Shown: positions 15,596 to 24,380, counted from the stretch's first letter. The stretch is DNA of 64,000 nt from Stieleria magnilauensis (GCA_007753675.1 CP036432.1:3818394-3882393); one strand, 5' to 3'. The notes: generated by a model not told the origin, from the letters alone. Numbers and translations are program-made.

Positions 15596-16489
15596 TCACT
15601 GCACATAGGCTTCGGCCGCATATTGATTGCTCAATCGCGTGCTGCTGTCACACGGCAGCGTACGATAGGTGTACCCGGCCGCCTTGACCGCGTCTTTGAC
15701 CGGATTGAATTCCGAAAATGAATCATCCCAAACGGCGATCAACACATGAAATTGCCCGGGCTTGAATTCGGCCTTCAGACGCGTGACCAAGTCGGACAGC
15801 GATTGCGAGGTCACCGGCGATCCGCGGTGTGGCTTCGGCGTCACGCGCGTCAACGAGCGACTGTGCTGTAGTACAAAGAAATCGTCGCGATTGACGCCTT
15901 CGCTGGGTCCGGTTTGTAACAGGTACCAACGCCCGTACCGTAGCAACACGACCGCCTCATCGGTCATGCTACGACTCAAAGGGCGGAATTCAACGGACCG
16001 TTCGGACTGGGTGCGGATCGCGCTGGCGGTGGCCGCTTGGTCGGCGATCTGTTGTTTCACGTCGGCGATTTGTTGTTCCAGTTCGGACTGGTTCGCCAAT
16101 TGATCCCGCAACGCCTGCTGTTGTGCTTCCTTCAGGTGATCGGTCCGGCCGGCGTGGCGTCGTGCCAGCGAGAGCGTCTGCTCGAGGGATCGCAACCGAT
16201 CCGATTTGGCCATCACGTCGCCGTCGGGGTCCAGTTGTCGCATGATTTCTTGCTGAGCCTGGATCGCGGCGGCGGTCTGCCGGATCTTTGCCTCCACCAG
16301 TACCGCACTGACCGGCACGGGCCGCTCCTCGACTGCGTCGTCCGGTTCCGCCGGCGCGGTCCCTCGCGCGATGATCAACAACGCCGCCAACAGCGTCAAA
16401 AACATCACGCCCCCAAACACATTGGACACCGTGTCCAGTAACAGTTCCAGCGAATCGTCTTCGTTGCTGTTCGTCCTCCGCCGGCTCAT
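15596..16489 (-). CDS. ExbD/MotB-like protein 2 with coiled-coil linker
   Basis: 297 residues, last gene of the operon. A short charged cytoplasmic N-terminus (MSRRRTNSNEDDSLELLLD) leads into one membrane helix (about 21-41, VSNVFGGVMFLTLLAALLII) with an acidic residue (Asp19) at its cytoplasmic mouth, the position of the proton-carrying Asp in ExbD/TolR. Residues 65-150 are a heptad-rich coiled coil (LRSLEQTLSLARRHAG, LANQSELEQQIADVKQQIADQ). The C-terminal domain includes FHVLIAVWDDSFSEFNPVKDAVKAAGYTYRTLPC, which has the strand-helix-strand pattern of the ExbD periplasmic domain. ATG overlaps the upstream stop (16486-16489). ExbD assignment is inference from layout. Confidence 0.65.
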   Translation of the reverse strand: MSRRRTNSNEDDSLELLLDTVSNVFGGVMFLTLLAALLIIARGTAPAEPDDAVEERPVPVSAVLVEAKIRQTAAAIQAQQEIMRQLDPDGDVMAKSDRLRSLEQTLSLARRHAGRTDHLKEAQQQALRDQLANQSELEQQIADVKQQIADQAATASAIRTQSERSVEFRPLSRSMTDEAVVLLRYGRWYLLQTGPSEGVNRDDFFVLQHSRSLTRVTPKPHRGSPVTSQSLSDLVTRLKAEFKPGQFHVLIAVWDDSFSEFNPVKDAVKAAGYTYRTLPCDSSTRLSNQYAAEAYVQ

Positions 16490-17364
16490 CGTGCGTCCCC
16501 CTCGATACGGTCCCCTTCGATCGGCACGTTGCCCTGAACCGTGATCTCGGAATCTTCGTCCAACAACTCTAACGCCAGATTAAATCCGGCCTGACGGAAA
16601 TCAGATAACAAGACGGCACCGGCGCCGGCCACCGAGGGACGCAGCACCAGGATGATCGATCGCGTTTGAGTCTTGTCCGCTAACACGTCACTGATTTGGG
16701 CAACCGTCTGCATCGGGAGCTGCTCCCGGTCGTAGGACACGGTGGTCACATCGGTGAGTTGGAGCACATCGAACAGTTCCGCGTAGGTGTCGCGCAAATC
16801 GACGACCCACATCGGACGCGTGGGGCTTGCGGTGGTCTTGAATGCGACCAGTTTGCCACTGCGGTGGAGCACTTGTTCTTGTTTCAGCGACTCCAACTTT
16901 TCCCGAAGTCGCTCCCGCAATTCAAGGATCTCTTTGCGCTGCTGACTCATCTGCTGTGACGCCACCTGCTGCTGTAACTTCTCTGCCTGTGTCTTCGCCT
17001 CGTCGGCTTGACGAACCAGTTCGGCGAGTTCCGATTGAGCGGCCTGGATGTCAAAGTCCAGGTCGCGAGCGGTTGCATCGAGCAGTTCCTGGTTGTCGCG
17101 GCGCAGTTGTTTTAACTGTTGTTCCAGCTGATCCAAATCCTGGAAGGGATCTTCCATCGCCTCGTCCGGCGGCGTTGTGGCAGCAGCGGCGTTGGCGGCA
17201 TCATCGGCCAGCTTTTCCTGCAGTTCAGCCGCTTGGGTCGCCAGTCGTAGACTCAACTGCACCACCAACAGCAACAAGATAAACAACATCACACCGGCGA
17301 CACCGGTGATGATGTCTTGAAAGGCAAACAGGTTGACGGTCTGCTCACGTCGTCGACGTCTCAT
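16486..17364 (-). CDS. ExbD/MotB-like protein 1 with coiled-coil linker
   Basis: 292 residues. MRRRRREQTVNLFAFQDIIT then a membrane helix (about 18-38, VAGVMLFILLLLVVQLSL) with Asp17 at its entrance, the ExbD/TolR layout. A long coiled coil follows (about 45-165: LQEKLADD..., LDQLEQQLKQLRRDNQELL, KLQQQVASQQMSQQRKEILELRERLREKLESLKQEQ). The C-terminal part RSIILVLRPSVAGAGAVLLSDFRQAGFNLALELLDED resembles the ExbD periplasmic strand-helix-strand. Canonical ExbD is about 140 residues; the extra length is the coiled coil. Starts 6 bases after the ExbB-like gene and overlaps the next gene by ATGA. Together with the other ExbD-like protein it could form a heterodimeric plug. Confidence 0.68.
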   Translation of the reverse strand: MRRRRREQTVNLFAFQDIITGVAGVMLFILLLLVVQLSLRLATQAAELQEKLADDAANAAAATTPPDEAMEDPFQDLDQLEQQLKQLRRDNQELLDATARDLDFDIQAAQSELAELVRQADEAKTQAEKLQQQVASQQMSQQRKEILELRERLREKLESLKQEQVLHRSGKLVAFKTTASPTRPMWVVDLRDTYAELFDVLQLTDVTTVSYDREQLPMQTVAQISDVLADKTQTRSIILVLRPSVAGAGAVLLSDFRQAGFNLALELLDEDSEITVQGNVPIEGDRIEGDAR

Positions 17365-17370
17365 CGTGCA

Positions 17371-18369
17371 TCACTCCAACACAATGGGCCCATCGATGAC
17401 AACTGCGTCCGCGTCTGCTTCGCCTTCCTGGATCACTTCGACCGGGGCAAAACCCGTTTCGTCGTCTGGAATCGATCCAGTTGCGTCCGATTGTGGTTTC
17501 GTTTCAGACGTGACATCGCTCGCGTCGGAATGTGCGATTCGGCTCAGCACTTCGCGCTGACAATACTCCGTGCATTCATCAAGAAACTCTTCTTCCTGTT
17601 TCTTCTGAAACGTCATCGTCATCTGGACCAACAACGCCGCCATCAGGGCCAGTAGTGTTGTTTCAAAGGCTGTCGCCAGTCCGCCCGTCACACCTTGAAG
17701 CGCGCCGATCAATTTCGACGGGTCTTCGGTCTGGCTGAGCACCCGTCCGAATCCGCCGATCGCGATCGATAGTCCCGAAACCGTCCCGATGAAACCGAGA
17801 ATCGGAATCGCCCACACCAACCCGCGAATCAGATTGAAACTGGTTTCCATCACCGATTCGTCGTGCTCGGATTGTGTCCGCAAGATCTCGCCCAGATCGA
17901 CCACACGGCTCAAGTTCCGGGCATTGGACAGGCCGACTTCGATTCGATGCAGCAGCACAAACCGTTTGGGATCGTCACAGACTTCGTACAAGCGATGCAA
18001 CACTTCGCTCACCCGATCGACCGACAGGACAAAGTCGATTTGGTCCGGCATCACGCGCAGCCGTAGCGCCTTTTGTTGCAGCTTCAGTTTGGCGCGTTTG
18101 AACCACAGAATCAGCATCGACCAGACGGAAAAAAAGACGATCACCGGCGGCGTCCAACCTCGTCGAATGAACATGTCCACGATCGGATTGGAACCGATCG
18201 CGACGAACGATCCGAACAGGGCCACCGTGATCGCCGCGGCGATCAGCGCGGGCAACACGCTGCCCACACGCGTGTAGCGCGCGCCCGCAAAACCGAAACG
18301 GCGTTCGATGTCACGTCGCATCCAAACGAGTCGATCGTTGCTGACCGGCGATGCATCCACCTTGTTCAT
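17371..18369 (-). CDS. MotA/TolQ/ExbB proton channel family protein
   Basis: 332 residues from ATG 18369, which overlaps the upstream stop as ATGA; the frame extends further but the overlap decides the start. Membrane helices: about 36-59 (GSVLPALIAAAITVALFGSFVAIG), about 75-90, about 180-207 (LIRGLVWAIPILGFIGTVSGLSIAIGGF) and about 226-250 (TAFETTLLALMAALLVQMTMTF). The last two have the family signature: P-x-LGFIGTVxG and TAFxTTLxAL. A cytoplasmic region lies between helices 2 and 3 and an acidic tail ends the protein. Expected to form the pentameric channel around a dimer of the following ExbD-like proteins and to convert proton or sodium flow into movement. Confidence 0.9.
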   Translation of the reverse strand: MNKVDASPVSNDRLVWMRRDIERRFGFAGARYTRVGSVLPALIAAAITVALFGSFVAIGSNPIVDMFIRRGWTPPVIVFFSVWSMLILWFKRAKLKLQQKALRLRVMPDQIDFVLSVDRVSEVLHRLYEVCDDPKRFVLLHRIEVGLSNARNLSRVVDLGEILRTQSEHDESVMETSFNLIRGLVWAIPILGFIGTVSGLSIAIGGFGRVLSQTEDPSKLIGALQGVTGGLATAFETTLLALMAALLVQMTMTFQKKQEEEFLDECTEYCQREVLSRIAHSDASDVTSETKPQSDATGSIPDDETGFAPVEVIQEGEADADAVVIDGPIVLE

Positions 18370-20438
18370 TTCCTGGTTGTGGAGGGAGTTGATACGGCGG
18401 AGCGTGGTGAGACGACACAGAGGATCGCGCCGCACTGCTGGGCGTCCGGATGGGTCACCCGGAGTGGCTTTGATGTCGGCGCCGCGCCGATGTCGACGCG
18501 TTTCGTCTGTCCGGTTTGCGAATCGACCGGAAAAACAACCAGCGGATCGGAATCGGCCGTCTCACTGAGAACCGATTCGTAGTATTCACCGTCCAGGGAG
18601 ACCCAACCGATCCAACGCGGCGCCGGCGGACGGGGGCTACGGAACGCTTTGAATTCGGCGAGCATCCGTTCGACGCGATTGTTCCAATCGTCCACACCTT
18701 CGAGCAGTCGTCTCGCTTGAGTCACTTTTACCAGTCGATCCACGTCTTCAGGGTCAGACGTCAACCAGTTGGTTTCCCAGTCGAAATCGGACGCTTGCAA
18801 GGATTCGAGCCAATCACCAAAGGCCAATTTGATCGGAACGCTTCCCTGGACGGCGATCTCCAACACGCGTCGCATCCAAATCAGTCGATAGATCGGATCA
18901 AATTCCGGCTCGCTCTGAAACGATCGCAACTCGCTGATCAAACGATACGCGACGGGAGTGAAGTCGGTCACCGTGACGTCGGTGACGCTGGGCGCCATCT
19001 TCGCGGCGAACTGGCTGTGCCCCGACAACGCAACCTTGGGCAGCACTTCCTCACGAAACCGCAAGCCGAAGTTTTGGGTTTCACGCTCCAACGAGGGATT
19101 CAATAAAACCGAAACAAGGTGTGCCCGCGGCGACTTTGGATCCGGCGCCTGTTCCGAATAAAACACACTGCCGCTGGGATCGGGATAGACATAGATGCGA
19201 TTGACCAACGGTGACCGAAACGCCTCACGCAGTTCCTTGATCGCCTCGTCACAGCCGGCGAGGGTTTGATACGTCGCCCGCCATCGGGTCGCCGGAACGG
19301 ACAGCGGATGCTCAGGCTCCAGCGATTCGGCGTGCTCGAGCGTCGCCAACCAGGCTTTCGCCATCTCAGCATCGGCCGATTGTGGCTGTTGATAAGCGGG
19401 ATGGCTCAGCACATCGATCCAGGCAAGCGTGGCATCGATGGCGTCGGCACTCGGGGCGTCTCGCTGCAACCGCTGGGCCAACGTGTCTCGGGGCCAATCG
19501 TCGACAAACTGCTCGATCGCTCGCCTGTAACGTTGGGCGTTTCCCACCGATCGCGTGATCGCCTGAACGAGCTTGTCGCGGTCGGTCTGCTTCCTTTCCT
19601 GCTGGGCGGACGCGGCGAGCATTTTGGCTGCCTGTTTGGCTGCCTCGCTCAATTCCGGATTGCCCAGTTGATGGTCGGCGGCAAACCGCCCCAATTCTTG
19701 TTGCAACTCAAAACGTCGTGCCGCCCGCGCGTCGTCATCAAGTTCCTCGGATTCGACACGAAGGAACCGCTCGACCTTGTCTTGCAATGTCTCGAAAGCA
19801 TGCGTTTGATCGTTCGCGCGGGCGGCTTCTCGTTGCAACCGTTGCTCTTCCACTTTGGCAAGCATTTCGCTGGCGAACTGCCGCTCCTCATCGCTGCGCG
19901 CCAACGTGTTCAATCGTTTGACGTCTTCGGCATCAATGTCGGTCACAGAAGAGGATCGCATCTGATCGGCCAAACGTTTGAATTCAGCCTTGCGTTCGGC
20001 TTCGCGGGCGATCGCTTGATCGACCATTTCACGGCCGCGGACGAACGCGGGTTCGGATCGCGTGTTCTCGTCGAGCTGATCGAGAAAGTCGGATGCTTCG
20101 TCCCAGGATTCCGCCGCAACCAATTTATCGAACTCGGCCTCGTGATTGACCAGCGTTCGCATGCGGTCCAGAGTGGTCAAGCCGAATGCGCCGACGACGG
20201 TCGCAAACAGGCACACCACACAGGCGACGGCGAACATCAGCCGACGCCGTTCCAACATGCGTTCGGCCTGGACGTACTCTTCGGCACGGTACCGCAACAG
20301 CGACGAGAATGCCTCGCCCGACTGCTCGGCCGCCGATTCCGCCGCTGCCAAAGCTTCAGAAACCTCTTCGCGCGACGCACCGGTTTCCAGTGCACGTTGC
20401 AGACGATGAAGAACCGGGTCGACGTTTCGCTGAATCAA
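18366..20438 (-). CDS. Large membrane-anchored coiled-coil protein of the ExbB/ExbD operon
   Basis: 690 residues from a TTG start (weakly supported). Residues 1-65 are a cytoplasmic helical region (LHRLQRALETGASREEVSEALAAAESAAEQ), then one membrane helix (about 68-90, LMFAVACVVCLFATVVGAFGL). About 600 residues follow, with long charged helices (about 95-260: ERKAEFKRLADQMRSS, RQFASEMLAKVEEQRLQREAARAND) and a mixed alpha/beta C-terminal region. No catalytic motif is visible. It lies directly upstream of and overlaps the ExbB-like gene, so it is likely the structural partner on which the channel complex acts, or its periplasmic scaffold. Family not recognised; probably planctomycete-specific. 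Confidence 0.7.
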   Translation of the reverse strand: MIQRNVDPVLHRLQRALETGASREEVSEALAAAESAAEQSGEAFSSLLRYRAEEYVQAERMLERRRLMFAVACVVCLFATVVGAFGLTTLDRMRTLVNHEAEFDKLVAAESWDEASDFLDQLDENTRSEPAFVRGREMVDQAIAREAERKAEFKRLADQMRSSSVTDIDAEDVKRLNTLARSDEERQFASEMLAKVEEQRLQREAARANDQTHAFETLQDKVERFLRVESEELDDDARAARRFELQQELGRFAADHQLGNPELSEAAKQAAKMLAASAQQERKQTDRDKLVQAITRSVGNAQRYRRAIEQFVDDWPRDTLAQRLQRDAPSADAIDATLAWIDVLSHPAYQQPQSADAEMAKAWLATLEHAESLEPEHPLSVPATRWRATYQTLAGCDEAIKELREAFRSPLVNRIYVYPDPSGSVFYSEQAPDPKSPRAHLVSVLLNPSLERETQNFGLRFREEVLPKVALSGHSQFAAKMAPSVTDVTVTDFTPVAYRLISELRSFQSEPEFDPIYRLIWMRRVLEIAVQGSVPIKLAFGDWLESLQASDFDWETNWLTSDPEDVDRLVKVTQARRLLEGVDDWNNRVERMLAEFKAFRSPRPPAPRWIGWVSLDGEYYESVLSETADSDPLVVFPVDSQTGQTKRVDIGAAPTSKPLRVTHPDAQQCGAILCVVSPRSAVSTPSTTRK

Positions 20439-20496
20439 AAGTGCACCGCTGACTGGGAAGACAAGACCGACCGCAGCGCGATCACGCTGCGTTGGC

Positions 20497-21030
20497 TCAC
20501 TGAATCTCGATGAGGTCCCGCTCCAAGCTTAATTCGCTGTTGGTCCGCCCGGTACTCCCTTCCAGCCGTTCGAGTAAAGCTTCCAGCTCTTTTCGCATTT
20601 GCCGAACCTCCGCATTGGTCACGCTCGAGCTGGTCGAGGCACCTTGGCCTTCGTCCTCCAGATCGGACTCGGGTGATTCCCCCGCTGATCCGCCGGCCGG
20701 ATCTCCCCGCAGGCCTGCCAATTCGGTTTCCAAGTCAAAGTCTTTGCCCGGCGGCGGCATCAGTCGCGCTGCGTCCAAGGCCTGCTCAAGCGCGGCTTGC
20801 GATTGTCCCCAACGACGGTTGGACTGAGCTTGCTCGAGCAATTCTTTGGCCGCATCGACCCGGCTCCGCCAATCCATCTCGCCCGACTCGTCTCGGAACG
20901 CCAATTCCTCCTCACGATCAGCGATCGCCTGGGCCTGGCGCTTTTGTGCCGATGCAGGAGACGAAGCCGGTGGCGGGAAACAGCCACAGCAAACCAACAG
21001 ACAGCCAATCACAACGTACGTTCTCTTCAT
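20497..21030 (-). CDS. Small lipoprotein with helical body
   Basis: 177 residues from ATG 21030 (a GTG three codons earlier is possible). MKRTYVVIGCLLVCCGCFPPPASSPAS is a lipoprotein signal; the lipidated Cys is either within VVIGC or the Cys of CCGCF. The mature part is mostly acidic helix (KRQAQAIADREEELAFRDESGEMDWRSRVDAAKELLEQAQ) and ends with a coiled coil (NAEVRQMRKELEALLERLEGS). Starts 9 bases after the stop of the double-thioredoxin gene, and is followed after 58 bases by the large coiled-coil gene. Probably an outer- or inner-membrane lipoprotein of the same complex. No recognised family. Confidence 0.72.
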   Translation of the reverse strand: MKRTYVVIGCLLVCCGCFPPPASSPASAQKRQAQAIADREEELAFRDESGEMDWRSRVDAAKELLEQAQSNRRWGQSQAALEQALDAARLMPPPGKDFDLETELAGLRGDPAGGSAGESPESDLEDEGQGASTSSSVTNAEVRQMRKELEALLERLEGSTGRTNSELSLERDLIEIQ

Positions 21031-21039
21031 CACCGTCAC

Positions 21040-22215
21040 CTATTCCAGATACGTTTCTTTCATTTCGGCCAGCAACGCTTCCAGCAGTTCCGTTTCGCCG
21101 ATCATCCCATTGTGACGAAAGACGATCTTACCGCCCGGCGCGACCAACACGGTGTGCGGCTCGGGCCCCTCCCACTGTGGATCCAATGCCGCGATCAGTG
21201 CATCAACATCCGGGTCGGTAAACAGATAATTGTTCGACGTTCGGCCTTCGGATTCCAGCGAGGGTTTCAATCGCGCCGGCAGTGCGGCTCGGTTTGCCGA
21301 CAGAAAGGCGAGTACACGGTCGCGGTTTTTAGGCAGATCGGTGCTGATGGTGATCAGCTCAAATTTTCGCAATCCCATCCGCCGCGAAACACGCGTCAGC
21401 CCCGGAAACTCTTCGACGCATGGCGCACACGTCGTGGACCAAACATTGAACAATCGATACTTGTCGGTGTTGTTTTCGACCAACTTGGCCAGCCCCGCGG
21501 CATCGATCTCGTCCAGCGTCACCTCCGCCGATTGCCAACGCGTCTCATCCTCTTCCACGTTGACGATCTTTTCACGCCACTTCGTCGAACAGCCGAACGG
21601 TTTGGTCACCGGGACAGGCACGGGTTTTCCATTTAAGAGCGCGAGAACGGCGTCACGTGTTTCGCGCGACTTGACCGTCGCAGGGTCTGGATAGCGGGAA
21701 TTGTCCAGACGCCCCTTGTAGCGCAACTTTCGGTCGGAATCAAAAACGAAAACATGGGGCGTTGCCAAACAGCCATAGCTCTTCGCCGTCGCTTGCGTGG
21801 CCCCGTCGTACAGGTACGGAAACGTGAATCCATGTTCTTTCGCATACGGCGTCATGTCTTCGAAACTGTCATCGTACTTGGAATAGCCCAATTCGTCGGG
21901 CCGAAGCCCGTCGCCGGAATTGGGATTGATGGCGACGACCCTCACGCCCCGGCCGTCGACTTCGCGAACCAATTCCATGAATCGCGGATCGTGGGCGTGG
22001 CAGACCGGACAATGGTTGGACGTGAAGTAAACGATCAACACCTTTCCGTCTGAAAAATCGTTCAAGGTCCAGTCACGGCCGTCGATCCCCGGCAATTTAA
22101 AGTCCGGTGCCGCATCGCCAATTTCCAGGGTTTGCAGTCCGGGTGGAAAATCGGCCCCGCCGGACAACGAGGGCACACAGCTCAGGGCCAACAACACGAG
22201 TAAAACTTTGGGCAT
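21040..22215 (-). CDS. Exported protein with two thioredoxin-fold domains
   Basis: 391 residues from ATG 22215; the frame runs further upstream but residues MPKVLLVLLALSCVPSLSGGA form a clean signal peptide here. Domain 1: IGDAAPDFKLPGIDGRDWTLNDF, then YFTSNHCPVCHAHDPRFMEL with a CPVC active site, and GCLATPHVFVFDSDRKLRYKGRLD with the cis-Pro loop (an AhpC/TSA-type redoxin). Domain 2: LFNVWSTTCAPCVEEFPGLTRVS with a CAPC site, like TlpA/ResA. Both pairs are intact, so it can probably relay electrons or act as a periplasmic thiol oxidoreductase. First gene of the operon that continues into the lipoprotein and the ExbB/ExbD genes; the domain partner pathway is unknown. Confidence 0.82.
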   Translation of the reverse strand: MPKVLLVLLALSCVPSLSGGADFPPGLQTLEIGDAAPDFKLPGIDGRDWTLNDFSDGKVLIVYFTSNHCPVCHAHDPRFMELVREVDGRGVRVVAINPNSGDGLRPDELGYSKYDDSFEDMTPYAKEHGFTFPYLYDGATQATAKSYGCLATPHVFVFDSDRKLRYKGRLDNSRYPDPATVKSRETRDAVLALLNGKPVPVPVTKPFGCSTKWREKIVNVEEDETRWQSAEVTLDEIDAAGLAKLVENNTDKYRLFNVWSTTCAPCVEEFPGLTRVSRRMGLRKFELITISTDLPKNRDRVLAFLSANRAALPARLKPSLESEGRTSNNYLFTDPDVDALIAALDPQWEGPEPHTVLVAPGGKIVFRHNGMIGETELLEALLAEMKETYLE

Positions 22216-22609
22216 CACGATCACTCTGAGGGGAAGTGGCGATATCGGTTCGGTTTCCGGTGCACCCGATTGTAGCGGAACTCGCCGGGCATTTTGCGGT
22301 CCCTCGTTCATCTCACCCGAACCACGAGCGGTGAAGCCGTGAGATCGCAGGATTGACGATCAACGTGAGCTCTAAAAGATCAACGCCGAAAAGCAGCCCC
22401 CCTCGACTCGACTCGATTTCCGCACCTTTTTAGCGGAAACGCGTGTTCATCGCGGTCACTGCGGGAGTCCGTCGACTGATGTTTCGCGATTTGGCACGAC
22501 GTGTGCGATGCACTGAAATCCGCCAACGCAATGTTGAATCTCGATGATGTCCATTGAGACGACTTGTGTGTACCAATCCGGGGCGCAATACCAGAGAGGA
22601 GAACCGATC
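22216..22609. other. Divergent promoter region, no gene recognised
   Basis: About 390 bases between the double-thioredoxin operon (minus) and the DUF5658 gene (plus). It must hold both promoters. I see no strong palindrome; the ribosome binding site AGAGAGGAG at 22592-22601 belongs to the DUF5658 gene. Confidence 0.5.
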
Positions 22610-22975
22610 GTGACATCATGCCAAACAATCAGTTGTCCTACTCGCGCCGAGCAGTTCTTTACGACTCGTCGCGGGAAACGCGTTGGCCTGTTCGCACTTG
22701 TATTGGCCATGCTGAACTGGTTCGATCTCGAGATGACGTTGATGGCGTATCACGCCGGCATCCTCTATGAAGCTAACCCCATCGCCGACTGGGTCTTGAA
22801 CTTTCATGGTCCGGTCGGACTGCGCGTCTTCAAAGTCGCTTTGGTCGCAAGTTCGGTTTCCGCGTTTTTAATCGGAAGACAACTTGCGCTGAGCGAAGCC
22901 GGTTGTATCGGTGCGAGCGTGATCTACCTGGGCGTCGCAATCGCATGGCTAAACTATCCGCTGTTTTATCTTTGA
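22610..22975 (+). CDS. DUF5658 family membrane protein
   Basis: 121 residues if started at GTG 22610, which has a strong AGAGAGGAG 8 bases upstream; ATG at 22544/22547 would add a poorly supported N-terminus. Three membrane helices: VGLFALVLAMLNWFDLEMTLMAYH, GLRVFKVALVASSVSAFLIG and GASVIYLGVAIAWLNYPLFYL. The motif NWFDLEMTLMAYHAGILYEANPIADWVL is that of DUF5658, where N-x-x-D-x-x-T and E-x-N-P are conserved. Function unknown. Convergent with the arginine catabolism operon (12 bases between stops). Confidence 0.75.
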   Translation: MTSCQTISCPTRAEQFFTTRRGKRVGLFALVLAMLNWFDLEMTLMAYHAGILYEANPIADWVLNFHGPVGLRVFKVALVASSVSAFLIGRQLALSEAGCIGASVIYLGVAIAWLNYPLFYL

Positions 22976-22987
22976 ACCCAACGACGA

Positions 22988-24343
22988 TTAACGTTGGAAG
23001 TCATAGATCGCTCCCAGACGCAACAGATCGGTCAGTTCATCTAACGCTTGATAAGACTCTTTCATTAAAACAGGATCGGCCAAGTCGGCCGCGGTGAGAG
23101 ATTCTCGGTAGTGCCGATCGATCCAGTTTTCCAACTGAATCACAAGTTCGTCGGTCAATAAAACGCCCGATGCGACCGATGCCAGTTCATCAGGCGTCAA
23201 AACGACCCGCAGCCGCAAGCACGCCGGCCCTCCACCGTTGTCCATGCTCTCTCGCAGATCGACGAATTCGACTCGGTCGAACGTGTTGTCCTCGACCAAC
23301 TCGCCCAGCAGGGCGTTCACGCCGGAATGTTGTCGACAATCCTCCGGGGCGACCAAGACGGTCTGGTCCGTTTCCGTCGTCACGATCTGGCTGTTAAACA
23401 GGTACGTTGCAACGGCATCGTCCAGGCTGACACGTTGCTCGGGAACCTGGACGACTCGGATCGTGTCGTTAGTCGTCCGCCGCAAGTCCTCGATGACTCG
23501 ATCCGGTTGCGCAAAAGCTTGTTCGTGGCAAAGCAGCAGCTGGCGATGTCCCACCGCGATAACATCGTTGTGGAACACCCCCGCGTCGATGGCGCGAGGA
23601 TTCTGTTTTGCAAAGACAACTCGGTCCGGATCGAGACGATGAAGTCGAGCAATGGCCTCGCCGGCCGCTTTCGATTGGCGGGCCACAAACCGTTTCGGAC
23701 CCGATCCGTCATCGCCGCGGGAATCGCTTCCGTACACAAACAGTTGCACCCCGGGAGCGTCGAACGTGTCACAGAATCGCGTGTGATTGGCGGCGCCTTC
23801 GTCACCCATGTCTGTCGAACTGGGGACCGCATCGTGGTGCACGAAGAATCGCGGGTCGTGAAAGATGCGTCTGAGAAGCATCGCCGTCACGTCGGTTTCG
23901 CTGGCACGGTGCAGACTGGTGACCAGATTGGCCGGTGTGAAGTGGACGCGTCGGTCGTCGGCGTCGGCCGACGGACAAACCGTTGCCGCGTTGGCCGTCC
24001 ACATACTGGAACTAGACATCGCGGTCGCAAGTAAATGTGGAGACTGCTTCTGTGCCGCTTCCAACACCGTCGCGTCATCACCGGAAAATCCCAACCGTCG
24101 CAATAGGCCCAGGTTCGGCCGCGGTTGCGGAGGCAGAACCGCCTGCGGAACCCCCAACGAACGCAACCGCGCCATCTTTGCCAGCCCCTGGCGGGCGGCA
24201 GCGCGCGGATGGCTTGGTTCACGGCGGTGCGACCGTGAAGCAAGGTTGCCCGGAGCGAGGCCGGCGTAATTGTGTGTCGGTCCGATCAGACCATCGAAGT
24301 TGACTTCGGCGGTGGTTGGAGCAGTCGTATTGGACATCGGCAT
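22988..24343 (-). CDS. astB: N-succinylarginine dihydrolase
   Basis: 451 residues. Begins VNFDGLIGPTHNYAGLAPGNLASRS, the strongly conserved AstB N-terminus. The catalytic residues are visible in context: AANHTRFCD (His), and the C-terminal MDNGGGPACLRLRVVL that carries the nucleophilic Cys. It hydrolyses N2-succinylarginine to N2-succinylornithine, two NH3 and CO2, step 2 of the arginine succinyltransferase (AST) pathway. AGGAGGGTG at about 24356-24365 serves as ribosome binding site; a TTG one codon upstream of ATG 24343 is an alternative start. It follows astD by 37 bases. Last gene of the operon. Confidence 0.95.
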   Translation of the reverse strand: MPMSNTTAPTTAEVNFDGLIGPTHNYAGLAPGNLASRSHRREPSHPRAAARQGLAKMARLRSLGVPQAVLPPQPRPNLGLLRRLGFSGDDATVLEAAQKQSPHLLATAMSSSSMWTANAATVCPSADADDRRVHFTPANLVTSLHRASETDVTAMLLRRIFHDPRFFVHHDAVPSSTDMGDEGAANHTRFCDTFDAPGVQLFVYGSDSRGDDGSGPKRFVARQSKAAGEAIARLHRLDPDRVVFAKQNPRAIDAGVFHNDVIAVGHRQLLLCHEQAFAQPDRVIEDLRRTTNDTIRVVQVPEQRVSLDDAVATYLFNSQIVTTETDQTVLVAPEDCRQHSGVNALLGELVEDNTFDRVEFVDLRESMDNGGGPACLRLRVVLTPDELASVASGVLLTDELVIQLENWIDRHYRESLTAADLADPVLMKESYQALDELTDLLRLGAIYDFQR

Positions 24344-24380
24344 CAAGTTGAAGAATCACCCTCCTCGCAGGAGCGTCGAA

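Noticed and set aside
15596-18369. Zorya-type anti-phage system (ZorA/ZorB-like channel genes)
   Set aside because: There is a TolQ-type channel and ExbD-like partners, but no ZorC/D/E effector and no OmpA/MotB peptidoglycan domain. The operon partners are a lipoprotein, a thioredoxin and a coiled-coil protein.
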